From positions 664,457 through 728,456 of the forward strand of contig NZ_JACXLC010000001.1 of NCBI RefSeq assembly GCF_014705715.1: 64,000 bases of DNA. Reading direction: 5' to 3'. The notes beneath the pieces were generated by a model. It saw nothing but the letters and a program-made list of their open reading frames with translations, did not search any database and was not told the origin of the DNA. Both the position numbers and the translations under genes were made by a program. Source of the stretch: Erythrobacter rubeus (GTDB lineage: Bacteria; Pseudomonadota; Alphaproteobacteria; Sphingomonadales; Sphingomonadaceae). Shown piece after piece: positions 47,299 to 56,708 of this stretch; the stretch's first letter is position 1; every line of letters begins with the position of its first letter.

Positions 47299-47853
47299 TT
47301 AAGCCTTCATGGCCTGGGCAAGTGAATTGAGACGGGTGCGGATCGAGGCGTCGATGCGCTGCGATCCAATGGTGACGACGAGACCGCCGAGCAGGTCGGG
47401 GTCAACATCGGCTGAAAGCATTACGGTGCGGCCTTCACGCTGCGTCAGCTTGCTCTTCAATTCGGCGAGCTGGCTGTCGGTTAGCGGGTGCGCGCTGGTG
47501 ACATTCGCGGTGACCTCACCGCGCTGGGCAGCGGCAATGGCTTTGAATGCGGCGATCATGTCGGGCAGGGCGGCAAGACGGCGATTGCCGGCAAGCACGC
47601 CGAGGAAATTGGTGGTGAGCTCGGCCAGGCCGAGATGCTTCGCAACAGCCTCGACCGCTTCGCCCTGCGCATTTCGCGAGAGCTGGGGATTGGTTGTCGC
47701 GCTGTGCAGATCATCCGATTCGCGCAGTGCCTCTTGCAGCTTGGCGAGATCGGATTCGACAGCCGTGACCGTCCCCGCTTCACTGGCGAGTTCGAACAGA
47801 GCTGAGGCGTAACGGCCTGCCAGGCTAGCCTGAATACCGGCGGAAATATCCAC
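47299..47853 (-). CDS. atpH: ATP synthase F1 subunit delta
   Basis: A 184-residue stator subunit joining F1 to the b subunits. The N-terminal helical domain has [19 protein letters not shown]; the C-terminal part has [61 protein letters not shown], the family signature. First gene of the F1 operon. The Fo genes are elsewhere, as usual for alphaproteobacteria. The 287 bases upstream (47854-48140) hold no gene and must contain its promoter and that of the dioxygenase. Confidence 0.96.
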   Translation of the reverse strand: MDISAGIQASLAGRYASALFELASEAGTVTAVESDLAKLQEALRESDDLHSATTNPQLSRNAQGEAVEAVAKHLGLAELTTNFLGVLAGNRRLAALPDMIAAFKAIAAAQRGEVTANVTSAHPLTDSQLAELKSKLTQREGRTVMLSADVDPDLLGGLVVTIGSQRIDASIRTRLNSLAQAMKA

Positions 47854-48140
47854 GCGTTTCGATGTCCTTTAGGATCTTCGAGAATAACGATGCATCGCTT
47901 CGAGGTTTCGGGCCGCTTTGGGGCATCCCGACGAAGCTGGCGCGCGCCTAGCAATGTCTTTGCGATTCCGCAAGCGACGCAGGCGTGAATTATGGGCGAG
48001 ACATGTTGCAGTGTCGTCAATCGCCGCGGGCAGGGCATCCGCTCGCCGACTAGCCGAGCAAAGCCTGACTATTTTGCGAGCGCAGATGCGCTTGCGCGCC
48101 CGCAAACCCTCTCGCATAAATCGCGGCGAGGAGAGGAACC

Positions 48141-48968
48141 ATGCAACTGACACCAATGGCACCAAAGTGCGGGGTAGAGATTTCGGGCGTTTCGCTGGCG
48201 CAGTGCAGCGATGCGGAGATGGAGCAAATCAAGCAGGCGATCTACGAGCACGGGGTCGCCGTGTTTCGCGATCAGGAATTCTCACCCGAAGATCACATCA
48301 AGTTCGGCAAGCGCTGGGGCGGGATCGACATCAACAATTACTTCCCGCTGCAGGAAGATTACGGCGAGATTGCCGTGGTGAAGAAAGAGGCCGATCAGGC
48401 GACCAATATCGGCGGTGCCTGGCACACGGATCATTCATACGATCAGATCCCGGCGATGGGATCGGTGCTGGTCGCGCGTGAACTGCCACCTGCCGGCGGC
48501 GATACCGAGTGGGCGCATATGGGCGCGGCCTACGATGCGCTGCCCGATAACCTTAAAGAGGAGATCGAGGGGCTCGAAGCGTTCCATACCGCGGATCACG
48601 TATATAAAGCCGACGGGCTCTATGCGCAGACCGACATGGGCAAGAGCCTGCGCGGGCAAGACCTGAAGACCGGGGCGGTTCACCCGGTCGTTATCCGCCA
48701 CCCACATACCGGCAGGAAGCTGCTCTACGTAAACACCGCCTTCACGATCAACTTCGTCGGCCAGACACGAGAAGAGAGCCTTCCGCTGCTTCAGCGACTA
48801 TGCGACGCGGCTTTGACGGGCGACAACCAGTGCCGCCTGCAATGGAAGCCTGGCACGGTGGCGATCTGGGACAACCGCACGACCTGGCACAACGCGATCA
48901 ACGACTATCAGGGCCATCGCCGCGAGATGCACCGGATCACGCTGTCGGGCGACGCGCTCGCGGCTTGA
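48141..48968 (+). CDS. TauD/TfdA family Fe(II)/2-oxoglutarate dioxygenase
   Basis: A 275-residue dioxygenase. The iron-binding HxD is in WHTDHSYDQIP, the distal His in WDNRTTWHNAINDY and the 2-oxoglutarate-binding Arg in HRREMHRITL. LLYVNTAFTINFVG is typical of the taurine/2,4-D dioxygenase family. The ribosome site GAGGAGAGGAA is very strong. Substrate unknown; no sulfonate transport genes are nearby, so I do not call it tauD. Confidence 0.88.
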   Translation: MQLTPMAPKCGVEISGVSLAQCSDAEMEQIKQAIYEHGVAVFRDQEFSPEDHIKFGKRWGGIDINNYFPLQEDYGEIAVVKKEADQATNIGGAWHTDHSYDQIPAMGSVLVARELPPAGGDTEWAHMGAAYDALPDNLKEEIEGLEAFHTADHVYKADGLYAQTDMGKSLRGQDLKTGAVHPVVIRHPHTGRKLLYVNTAFTINFVGQTREESLPLLQRLCDAALTGDNQCRLQWKPGTVAIWDNRTTWHNAINDYQGHRREMHRITLSGDALAA

Positions 48969-49371
48969 TGAAGGCGAGAAGGAGGCTGCCTTTGCCGAGC
49001 TCTGTCTTTGGGGCAGCCGCCATCGGCGGGGCCTAGTTTCAGAGCTGCTTAGCCGCAGCCTCCCAGCTTATCGATCGACTGGGCACAGCCGCAGTCAGTT
49101 GCCGAGTTTCGGTGGCAGCCTCTGCTCGGGAGCGATGGGCTCAACTTTGGTCGCACTGCGACCTCGAGGGCTTCGCTCATTCACTGTTTACTCAATTCGC
49201 CCCGTTTTGGCTAAGCCATCAAACACTGCCATGTTTGCGACAAAGTCGGGAACTTCAGAAAACCTTGCAATGCAAGCCTACCTTCCGTCCCCTCATGTGA
49301 GGACGTCGTCGGATTTAGGTTATACACCTGTGTTTTCAAGGCGGTCCGAGCTATTTTCCACCAGATGATAA
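48969..49371. other. 403-base stretch without a supported gene
   Basis: It is convergent on both sides (dioxygenase stop on the left, protease stop on the right). The right half is clearly less GC-rich than the flanks. A short palindrome CCTCA-TG-TGAGG lies near 49293-49304. Open frames here have no ribosome site or family pattern. No tRNA fold or clear terminator with a T-run was seen. It may be decayed sequence. Confidence 0.5.
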
Positions 49372-50967
49372 TCACTGCTCATCAGCAGCACCAGCCGTCG
49401 CCGCAGCCTCGCAAGTATAGACCAGTCGCTCGTTCGGCCGTGAGGGCAATTGCGCCAGCACACCCGACTGCTGCTCGCCCAGAATGCGTGGTGCGTCGAG
49501 CACGCCGCAGGCGGGCGGGGTGTAGGCGCTGCGAATTTCGCGCGCCGCCTGCATCTGACTGCGGCTCAGCAGGTAACGGTCCGTCCTGAAGGTTCGCGTT
49601 TGCGGGTCGTATGTGTTGACCGAGACAGCGGCTTCGTCGTTCGGGACGAGCACACGCGACCATTCGCCATTGGTCATCCCATATTGCGTCCGGCCATTGA
49701 GGCATCCGTCGGCCGCCCAACTGAATTCGACATCATCCGTCCGTGCGCCGGTGATCCGGCTGCGTTCAGGCACCAGCGTGCAGATGAGTGTGCCGTCGCC
49801 CGCGAGCGAGACGGGCGGTCCGCTTTCGCCGCCGTTGAGCTCCAATTCTTCAAGAGCCGCAGCAACACGGTCCTCGATCTCGCTGTAACCGGGGCGGGTA
49901 ATCCAGATCAGAACCGTGCCGATGATCGCCGCGCCCGCAATTCCGGCAGCGACCATAGTGCGCATCTGGGCCGTCGCGTCACCTTCCGGGTTCAATCGGG
50001 ACTGCTGGCGCAGCTGGATCGCAGCGTATCCGGCGCCGATCCCTATCAGGAGCAGGATCAGCGCGATCGCCATCGCATTGTCCCGCTCCTCCATCACCGC
50101 CATTTGCGCGGAAAGGCGGGCATCCGCGCGCGCCTCGCGCATTTCGTCCTCGCGCGCCTCGAGCAGCGCTCTTGCGTCAGCCCGCTCGGCTTCGAACCGC
50201 GCGCGCTCGGCTGCGTTAAGCTCGTCGATCGACCGGCATGGCAAGGCATTGGTCTGCGGTTCGATATCGTTGGCGCGCAAGAAAGGCAGCAGTTCGCGCA
50301 GGCTGACCGCGAAGTAGAATTCGGCATCCGACCCGTTGGAGTCTGCTCCGAACGAATTGACACCGAGCACCCTGCCGCAACCATCGAGCAAGGGACCGCC
50401 CGAATTGCCGCGCGCGATTGGAGCGGTGTGCAGGATCGTGTCGAACTGCCGGCTGGGCCGTTCGCCCGACAGAAAGCCGCGGCTCTTGACCGGCGGCTGA
50501 GCGTTGAAGATGTCGCTGATCTCCAGGCCCTGCGCCAGATCGACATTCATTGGGTAGCCAACTGCGGAAACCTCGCCGAGGTTGGCCCCGACGCCGCCCG
50601 CAATGGTTAGCGGCGGGAGTCGGATCGCATCATCGGTGATTTCGATAAGGGCCAGATCGTTGCGCGGACTGACGGCCAGCGGGCGTCCAAACGCGCCGTC
50701 GTCGCCTTCGCTGGGCACGATACCGATCCGCAGGGTGTCGTCCTGCAAGGCCTCTCGGATGACGTGGGCATTGGTTACGATCTTGGTCGGTGTGACGGCA
50801 AAACCACTGCCGTGGGTTACCGGCACCAATTCCTCGCCATTCTGGCTGATAATCACGACCCGCACGACGCCGCGCGCTGCCGCCTCGACATCGCCAGCGT
50901 CTGCGTAGGCCGCCGAAGCGACCAGCAAGGCGAACAGTGCCGCAAAAACCTGTATCAATTTCTTCAT
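49372..50967 (-). CDS. Trypsin-like serine protease with coiled coil and two membrane helices
   Basis: A 531-residue protein; start at 50967 (MKKLIQVFAALFALLVASAAYA signal). The S1 protease domain has the triad in TNAHVIRE (His), SPRNDLALIEI (Asp) and RGNSGGPLLDG (Ser). A charged coiled coil (NAAERARFEAERADARALLEAREDEMREARADARL) leads to two hydrophobic helices (AIALILLLIGIGAGYAAI and VAAGIAGAAIIGTVLIWI) and a C-terminal domain of about 170 residues of unknown type. Unlike HtrA/DegP it has no PDZ domain. Likely periplasmic protease anchored in the inner membrane. Confidence 0.85.
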   Translation of the reverse strand: MKKLIQVFAALFALLVASAAYADAGDVEAAARGVVRVVIISQNGEELVPVTHGSGFAVTPTKIVTNAHVIREALQDDTLRIGIVPSEGDDGAFGRPLAVSPRNDLALIEITDDAIRLPPLTIAGGVGANLGEVSAVGYPMNVDLAQGLEISDIFNAQPPVKSRGFLSGERPSRQFDTILHTAPIARGNSGGPLLDGCGRVLGVNSFGADSNGSDAEFYFAVSLRELLPFLRANDIEPQTNALPCRSIDELNAAERARFEAERADARALLEAREDEMREARADARLSAQMAVMEERDNAMAIALILLLIGIGAGYAAIQLRQQSRLNPEGDATAQMRTMVAAGIAGAAIIGTVLIWITRPGYSEIEDRVAAALEELELNGGESGPPVSLAGDGTLICTLVPERSRITGARTDDVEFSWAADGCLNGRTQYGMTNGEWSRVLVPNDEAAVSVNTYDPQTRTFRTDRYLLSRSQMQAAREIRSAYTPPACGVLDAPRILGEQQSGVLAQLPSRPNERLVYTCEAAATAGAADEQ

Positions 50968-51049
50968 CGCGGCGATCTTTACGCAATGCGGGTCATTGAC
51001 CGCAAGCTTCGGGATGCGCTGTAAGCCGGTCTGTGGGAAAAGCGGCCGC

Positions 51050-52087
51050 ATGACGAACACAAAAGAGCTTACGGATGAAGAGCGCTGGCGGATCGCGCTT
51101 GCAAAGGACCGACGGTACGATGGCGCGTTCGTGACCGGGGTGCATTCGACCGGCATCTATTGCCGCCCGAGTTGCCCGGCGCGGGCACCCTTGCGCAAGA
51201 ATGTGCGGTTCTACGCGGGCCCCGCCGATGCGGAAGCCGCCGGATTGCGCGCCTGCAAGCGCTGCTCGCCCAACACGCAGAGCGCGGAGGAGGCGTGCGT
51301 GCTCGCAGCCATCGGCGCGATCCGTTCGGGCGGCGCAATGACGCTCGACCAACTGGCGGAGCTTACGGGGTATTCACCCACGCATTTTCAGCGGCTTTTC
51401 AAGCGCACAGTGGGGCTTTCACCCGCTGCGTTTGCAAGGGCCTTGCGTGAAGAGCGCGTTCGTGAGGCTCTCGAAAGCGGTGCAACCGTGACCGATGCGC
51501 TTTACGACGCGGGCTATTCCGCACCATCGCGTTTTTACGCGGACATGAAAGGACGACTGGGCATGCAGGCGAGCGATTGGCGTGACGGCGGAGCCGGACG
51601 GACCGTGCACTGGAGTGTGATCGCCACCTCGCTCGGCGATATGCTCGTCGCCGCGACGGAGAAGGGCGTGTGCTGCCTCTCGTTCGGCGAAGGCGAGGAT
51701 GAGCTGCGCGCACGTTTCCTCAAGGCAGAACTGGTTGAAGCGGGAGAGGATTTCCGCGCGCTTTTCGATCAGGTGGTCGCGGCGGTAGAGGATCCCGGCA
51801 GCGACAGTTCGGCAATCCCGCTCGACATAAAAGGCACCGCATTTCAGCAGCGCTGCTGGCAGGCTCTACGCGAGATTCCGCCGGGCGAGACGCGCAGCTA
51901 CGGCGAGCAGGCAGCCATGCTCGGCAATCCCAAGGCCAGCCGCGCAGTCGGCAGCGCGAACGGGGCAAACAACATCGCCGTGCTGATCCCCTGCCACCGC
52001 GTCGTCCCCGCAAGCGGAGGTGTGGGCGGATATGCCTATGGACCGGAGATCAAGGCGGAATTGCTGAAGCGCGAAGGGGGCGAGTGA
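51050..52087 (+). CDS. ada: Ada: bifunctional DNA repair methyltransferase and transcriptional activator
   Basis: A 345-residue protein with all three Ada parts. The N-terminal zinc domain has the Cys set GIYCRPSCPARAP ... ACKRC; one Cys accepts methyl from phosphotriesters and turns Ada into an activator. An AraC-type HTH follows (LAELTGYSPTHFQRLFKRTVGLSPAAFARALR). The C-terminal O6-methylguanine transferase has the active site PCHRVV. Start at 51050. It lies 82 bases from the divergent protease gene. Self-regulation is typical of the family. Confidence 0.94.
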   Translation: MTNTKELTDEERWRIALAKDRRYDGAFVTGVHSTGIYCRPSCPARAPLRKNVRFYAGPADAEAAGLRACKRCSPNTQSAEEACVLAAIGAIRSGGAMTLDQLAELTGYSPTHFQRLFKRTVGLSPAAFARALREERVREALESGATVTDALYDAGYSAPSRFYADMKGRLGMQASDWRDGGAGRTVHWSVIATSLGDMLVAATEKGVCCLSFGEGEDELRARFLKAELVEAGEDFRALFDQVVAAVEDPGSDSSAIPLDIKGTAFQQRCWQALREIPPGETRSYGEQAAMLGNPKASRAVGSANGANNIAVLIPCHRVVPASGGVGGYAYGPEIKAELLKREGGE

Positions 52088-52178
52088 ACGGAGGGTTGTG
52101 GGTGCAATGAACCCTCTCAAACTCTCGCATTATTCGCGAGCTTTTGGCCCGCGCCAAGCCCCGTCATATTGCGCTCCT

Positions 52179-52203
52179 ATTGTAACACTGTCCAATTGTA
52201 ACA
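52179..52203. promoter_or_regulatory. Direct repeat ATTGTAACA upstream of the histidine kinase gene
   Basis: Two exact copies of ATTGTAACA start 16 bases apart (52179 and 52195). They lie 57-81 bases before the kinase start in the 172-base gap after ada. Tandem half-sites at 1.5 helical turns suit a dimeric regulator or sigma-factor contacts. Regulator unknown. Confidence 0.4.
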
Positions 52204-52259
52204 ATCGACCTCCCGTGTTAATTGTATGCGCAAATTTATTGCGGACGTGAGGATGACGA

Positions 52260-54431
52260 TTGTTCGGGGCTGACTGCGACCCCAGAAAAGCGCTGCTTCG
52301 CTGCCTCAATCTGCGCAGCGTGCGCGAACTCGCGTGTCTGCTTTCGCTATGCCTGGCCATGGCAGTGTTGGCACCACTGCCGGCAGCAGCGCAATCAGAT
52401 GATCCGTGCGCCCAGATCGAGCGTTTGAACCCGTCGCAATTCCCCGAAATCGATGAGCTCGGCGAGCGCTGCGTCGAGGCTCTACCTCGCATGTCGCCAT
52501 TCGCTCAGGATCGCCATATCGATTTCTACGTGAACAAGCTTCCGAGCTATATGGACGCTGATGAGGTTCCAGCGCTCGCGACCAAGCTTGCTCCGGTTGC
52601 GCACCGCAAGCTCACTTCACTCACAAAGACCGGCGAGGCTGTCAAAGGGCGGCTGGATATGGCCGAAGCCGATCGCTTGATCGAAGCCGCGAGCGCAGCA
52701 GACGACCTGACTTCGCTCTCGCATCTCTATTACGCCAAAGGCGTTCAGACGGCCCGCGACGCCGGACCGACCGAGGTGATGGAACGGCATTTTCGGGCAT
52801 CCCTGCGATTTGCGAAAATGGGCAATGTCACCGCCGCTCTCCCAGCCATTTTCAATGCGCTCGCAGTCCGCGCGAAGCGCGATGGAGAGACCGATACCGC
52901 CGTGGAACTCTATCTGGAGGCACTGGCCGCTTATGAAGGGGCAGGTCGCTTCGACAAGACAGGTATGATTTTCACCAATATCGGGAACATCTTCGACAAT
53001 ATCGGAGGGTCGAAAGAAGCCATCCGTTTTCACAGTCGGGCGATCGAGAGCTACAAGGAATTCGTGCCTGATGACACGTATCGACTTGCGGGAGCTTACG
53101 GCAATCTCGGCAAAGCATACTATCACGACGAGCAGTATGATAAAGCCGTTGGCGCCTACGTCCGCGCGAAGGAGTACAACGACAAGGAGCCGACCGAATT
53201 CCTGATCGGTCACCTCGAGCTGGGTCACGCGGAGGCGCTTTATGAGTCTGGCCAAAAAGAGGCCGCGATTGCAATGGCGGAGCGCGCAATCCCGCTGATC
53301 CTAGAGACGCGGGACGAGTTCGAAGGGGCGAGCGGATTGCTATGGGTGGCCCAACACTATCTTGACGAGGATCAGACGGGCAAGGCGAAGGAAGCGCTCG
53401 ACACGGCCCGCACTATTATCGAACCCGACAACGGCGGGGCAGAGGCGCTCACCGAACGACCGGGCGATATTGCGCTGAAACTGGGCTATGCGGATCTGAC
53501 AGCTAGGCTGCTCACCCGCATGGGCCGGCCGGCTGAAGCCGCGCCTTACTTTCTTGCAGCAGCGCAGCTCAACGATGTCTTTTTCGAAGACGAGAAAATG
53601 AGAGCGATCGCGAACACGGAGTTGCTCTTCGACATCCGCGACCGCGATCGGCAGCTTGCGAGCCTCGAGCAAGAGGCCGAACTGTCGAGTTCCCGGCTGA
53701 AGCAGTCGCAGCTGGCGATCGGTTTGATGATCGCGCTGGCTTTGCTGGTTGGGACGGTCGCCTACGCCAGTTTCCGTTCCTACCGGATGCAAAAGGCCCT
53801 GGTAAAGACGCGCGATCTCTTCCTTCAGGAAATCCACCACCGGACCGGAAACAATTTCCAGATGATGGCAAGCTTGCTGCGGTCGGAGGAGAAAGGCGCT
53901 GCGCCTGCGCGTAGTAGTGATGCCGGAAACAGCAACAGCGCGAACCGGGTGCGCGCGATGGCGCTCGTGCATCAATATCTTTACAACAGGGAAGGCGATG
54001 CCTCGACCGAAGCTCAGCTCGACAAGTTCATCGTCGAGCTGCTGGACCTGCTAGAGGAGGGTATGGGCCAGGAAGGCATCGAGCTAAGGCACGACATTGC
54101 ATCGCTCCCGGTGGATGTATCGATCGCGACCCCGCTTGCCCTCCTCGTATGCGAGTTGGTGACGAACGCCTATAAGCACGCCTTCCCCGAAGGAGAGGGC
54201 GTGATCGACGTGAGCATTACGAGCGTTGACGACGATCTGATGCTGAGCGTTTCGGATAATGGTTCCGGCTTCGATCACGAAATCGCGGCGGCGAAATCCG
54301 GTTCGCAAGGCATGCAGCTGATCGAAGATCTCGCGGACCAGGTCGGCGGTGAGATCGGTTTCAAATCCGGCAGCGATGGCACTGTCTGGACAGTCGAGAA
54401 GATCGACCGGCGCATCAAACTGGCTGCCTGA
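52260..54431 (+). CDS. Histidine kinase with periplasmic TPR region (HisKA_2 family)
   Basis: A 723-residue sensor kinase from a TTG with GAGGA upstream. A signal or anchor (about 22-45, ending PAAAQ) is followed by a long TPR-type helical region (about 60-480), a transmembrane helix (AIGLMIALALLVGTVAYASF, about 490-510) and the DHp segment LQEIHHRTGNNFQMMASLLR with His526/527 as phospho-acceptor site. The ATPase domain has the N-box CELVTNAYKHAF and G1 DNGSGFD. HisKA_2/HWE kinases often act in alphaproteobacterial general stress and light responses. No response regulator lies beside it. Confidence 0.9.
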   Translation: MFGADCDPRKALLRCLNLRSVRELACLLSLCLAMAVLAPLPAAAQSDDPCAQIERLNPSQFPEIDELGERCVEALPRMSPFAQDRHIDFYVNKLPSYMDADEVPALATKLAPVAHRKLTSLTKTGEAVKGRLDMAEADRLIEAASAADDLTSLSHLYYAKGVQTARDAGPTEVMERHFRASLRFAKMGNVTAALPAIFNALAVRAKRDGETDTAVELYLEALAAYEGAGRFDKTGMIFTNIGNIFDNIGGSKEAIRFHSRAIESYKEFVPDDTYRLAGAYGNLGKAYYHDEQYDKAVGAYVRAKEYNDKEPTEFLIGHLELGHAEALYESGQKEAAIAMAERAIPLILETRDEFEGASGLLWVAQHYLDEDQTGKAKEALDTARTIIEPDNGGAEALTERPGDIALKLGYADLTARLLTRMGRPAEAAPYFLAAAQLNDVFFEDEKMRAIANTELLFDIRDRDRQLASLEQEAELSSSRLKQSQLAIGLMIALALLVGTVAYASFRSYRMQKALVKTRDLFLQEIHHRTGNNFQMMASLLRSEEKGAAPARSSDAGNSNSANRVRAMALVHQYLYNREGDASTEAQLDKFIVELLDLLEEGMGQEGIELRHDIASLPVDVSIATPLALLVCELVTNAYKHAFPEGEGVIDVSITSVDDDLMLSVSDNGSGFDHEIAAAKSGSQGMQLIEDLADQVGGEIGFKSGSDGTVWTVEKIDRRIKLAA

Positions 54432-54462
54432 CGCCGGAAATTTTCCTAGTCTGAACGCAGCC

Positions 54463-55095
54463 TCAGTCCAGCTTGGGCGGGAAGCCCGGTTCGCACTTTT
54501 CCATCGCCCGCTGGTACGCCTCCCGCGTGCCTATGCGCTGCAGGTAGGCTTTCAGGTTCGGCAGGTGGTCGATGGTCATGCCGTTGAAGGCGCGGCTGGT
54601 CGTCAGCTGGAACACCATCATGATGTCGGCGGTGGTCAGCTGCGATCCGCCGAAATAGTTCGCTTCGCCAAGGCGTCGCTCGATCTGCGACCAGGCATTC
54701 GTGATCCGTTTTGCGAGCGGTGGCGGCATTTCCGCTCCGACCGCACCAACGGCGATCTGCATCATGCCGTTGGTCATGAACGTCGCATTGGCGAAGTGGA
54801 ACCAGTAGAGGTGATCGGCGAAGTCCGTGTGGTCGGGCCCGGGGACGAGATCGGTGTCGGGCGCGTATTTGCCGACGATATATTCGACGATCGCACCGCT
54901 TTCGCCGAGCTTCAGATCGCCATCTTCGATCACGGGCGCGATTTCCATCGGATGGATCGTTTTAAGCTCCGGCGGGGCAAGCCGCGTCTCGGGATCGCGA
55001 TTGTAGAGCTTAAGCTCGTAATCGAGGCCGAGTTCCTCGCACAGCCAGACGATGCGTTCGGATTGCGAAATGCGCAGGTGGTGGACAGTCAGCAT
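54463..55095 (-). CDS. Glutathione S-transferase family protein
   Basis: A 210-residue GST. The thioredoxin-like N-domain starts MLTVHHLRISQSERIVWLCEELGLDYELKLYNRD, with the usual Ser in the SQS motif and a cis-Pro segment (MEIAPVIEDGDLKLGESGAIVEYI). An all-helical C-domain follows. It converges with the histidine kinase and starts 14 bases after the photolyase stop, so it is probably co-transcribed with that gene. Substrate unknown. Confidence 0.88.
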   Translation of the reverse strand: MLTVHHLRISQSERIVWLCEELGLDYELKLYNRDPETRLAPPELKTIHPMEIAPVIEDGDLKLGESGAIVEYIVGKYAPDTDLVPGPDHTDFADHLYWFHFANATFMTNGMMQIAVGAVGAEMPPPLAKRITNAWSQIERRLGEANYFGGSQLTTADIMMVFQLTTSRAFNGMTIDHLPNLKAYLQRIGTREAYQRAMEKCEPGFPPKLD

Positions 55096-55109
55096 GTCTG
55101 GTTCTCCTC

Positions 55110-56675
55110 TTATTCGTTTCGCGCCCAGCTACTATCGGCAGGGGTCAGACTGTCGAGAAATTTCTGCGCCGTATCGAGGTAGTCCTGCTTCTTCTCGTCA
55201 TCCATGCGGTCCCAGTTGGAATAAATGCGGCCGATACGGTGATTGCTCTCCAGCCGGTCACGGTGGCGGTCCATGAAATGCCAGTAGAGCGGGTTGAACG
55301 GACACGCGCCTTCGCCGGTTTTCTTGCTGACCGAATAGGTGCATTCCTTGCAGTAGTCGGACATCTTGTTGATGTAATTGCCGCTCGCCGCGTAGGGTTT
55401 TGTCGCGAGCTTGCCGCCATCGGCGTAGAGGATCATCGCGCTGACATTCGGCAGCTCCACCCACTGGTAGGCATCGGCATAAACCGCGAGATACCAGTCC
55501 TGCACATCGCGCGGATTGATCCCGGCGAGCAGGCAAAAATTGCCGAGCACCATTAGCCGCTGGATGTGATGCGCGTGCGCATCCTCGCGGGTTGAGCGGA
55601 TACAGTCGGAAAGACATCGCATGTCGGTCTCACCGGTCCAGAAAAACTCCGGCAGGCCGCGCTGGGCATTTAGTTTGTTGTCGCTTTCGAGCCCCGGCAT
55701 GTGGAGCCAGTAGAACCCGCGAATGTATTCGCGCCAGCCGATGATCTGGCGGATGAAACCCTCGACCGAATTGATCGGCGCTTTGCCGTCTTCGTAAGCT
55801 TGCTCGGCGCGCTTGCACAGATCGAGCGGGTCGAGCAGGCCGCAATTGATGCTGGTCGACAGCATCGAGTGGTACATGTCGTCCGACCCGTGGACCATCG
55901 CGTCCTGATAGGGCCCGAATTTCTCGATCCGCTGGGCAAAAAAGGCGCCGGCGGCCTTCTCTGCCTCGTCGCTCGTGACCGGCCAGCCGAACGGTTCGAG
56001 ATCCCCGAAATGGTCCGCAAATTTCTCGCCGACGAGCTCGATCACCTCGTTCGTGATCTCGTCGGGTTCGAACTTCGGAACTGCGGGCGGATCCATGTTG
56101 TCTTTAGGAGGCTCGCGATTGTCCTTGTCGTAATTCCAGTCGCCGCCTTCGGGCTTTCCATCCTCGGTCATAAGCAGGCCTGTCTTGCGGCGCATCTCGC
56201 GGTAGAAATGCTCCATTGTCAGGTGCTTGCGGTCCTCGGCCCAATCCTTGAATTCGTCGTGCGAGCACAGGAAACGGTCATCGGGGAGGATCTCGACCTC
56301 GCACGCGAATTTGTCGGGCCATTCCTCGATGGCTTGCTGCACCCGCCATTCGCCCGCTTCAGTAATGTGCACGGCGCGGGGATCGTGCCGCTTGATGGCG
56401 CGCGCCACCTCGCCGGTGAAGCTGCCTGAATTGCCCTCGTCGGTAAGTTTCACATAATCGACCGTCCACCCGGCATCGCGCAATTCTTCCGCGAAATGGC
56501 GCATGGCCGAAAAGATCAGGACGATCTTCTGCTTGTGATGCTTGACATAGGTCGCCTCGTCCCAGACCTCCATCATCAGGATGACGGTATCGTCCTTCGT
56601 CCGGCCCCGCAGGCTGGGCAGGGTGCGGGTCAGCTGGTCGCCGAGGACGAGTACGAGAATGGGTTGGTCTGCCAT
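55110..56675 (-). CDS. Cryptochrome/photolyase, FeS-cluster bacterial type (PhrB/CryB-like)
   Basis: A 521-residue FAD protein of the FeS-BCP group, whose characterised members repair (6-4) photoproducts or act as cryptochromes. The N-terminus LVLVLGDQLTRTLPSL is diagnostic and distinct from classical photolyases. The C-terminal CKECTYSVSKKTGEGACPF gives three of the four cluster ligands (C-x2-C-x12-C). VEGFIRQIIGWREYIRGFYW belongs to the FAD-binding helix region. Upstream of the GST. Light-dependent DNA repair is the likely role. Confidence 0.9.
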   Translation of the reverse strand: MADQPILVLVLGDQLTRTLPSLRGRTKDDTVILMMEVWDEATYVKHHKQKIVLIFSAMRHFAEELRDAGWTVDYVKLTDEGNSGSFTGEVARAIKRHDPRAVHITEAGEWRVQQAIEEWPDKFACEVEILPDDRFLCSHDEFKDWAEDRKHLTMEHFYREMRRKTGLLMTEDGKPEGGDWNYDKDNREPPKDNMDPPAVPKFEPDEITNEVIELVGEKFADHFGDLEPFGWPVTSDEAEKAAGAFFAQRIEKFGPYQDAMVHGSDDMYHSMLSTSINCGLLDPLDLCKRAEQAYEDGKAPINSVEGFIRQIIGWREYIRGFYWLHMPGLESDNKLNAQRGLPEFFWTGETDMRCLSDCIRSTREDAHAHHIQRLMVLGNFCLLAGINPRDVQDWYLAVYADAYQWVELPNVSAMILYADGGKLATKPYAASGNYINKMSDYCKECTYSVSKKTGEGACPFNPLYWHFMDRHRDRLESNHRIGRIYSNWDRMDDEKKQDYLDTAQKFLDSLTPADSSWARNE

Positions 56676-56708
56676 GTCGCCACAATGATCGGCGAGGGGA
56701 TTGGTGCC

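Noticed and set aside
49099..49368. 89-codon frame in the gap after the dioxygenase
   Set aside because: No Shine-Dalgarno site, irregular composition and no recognisable domain.
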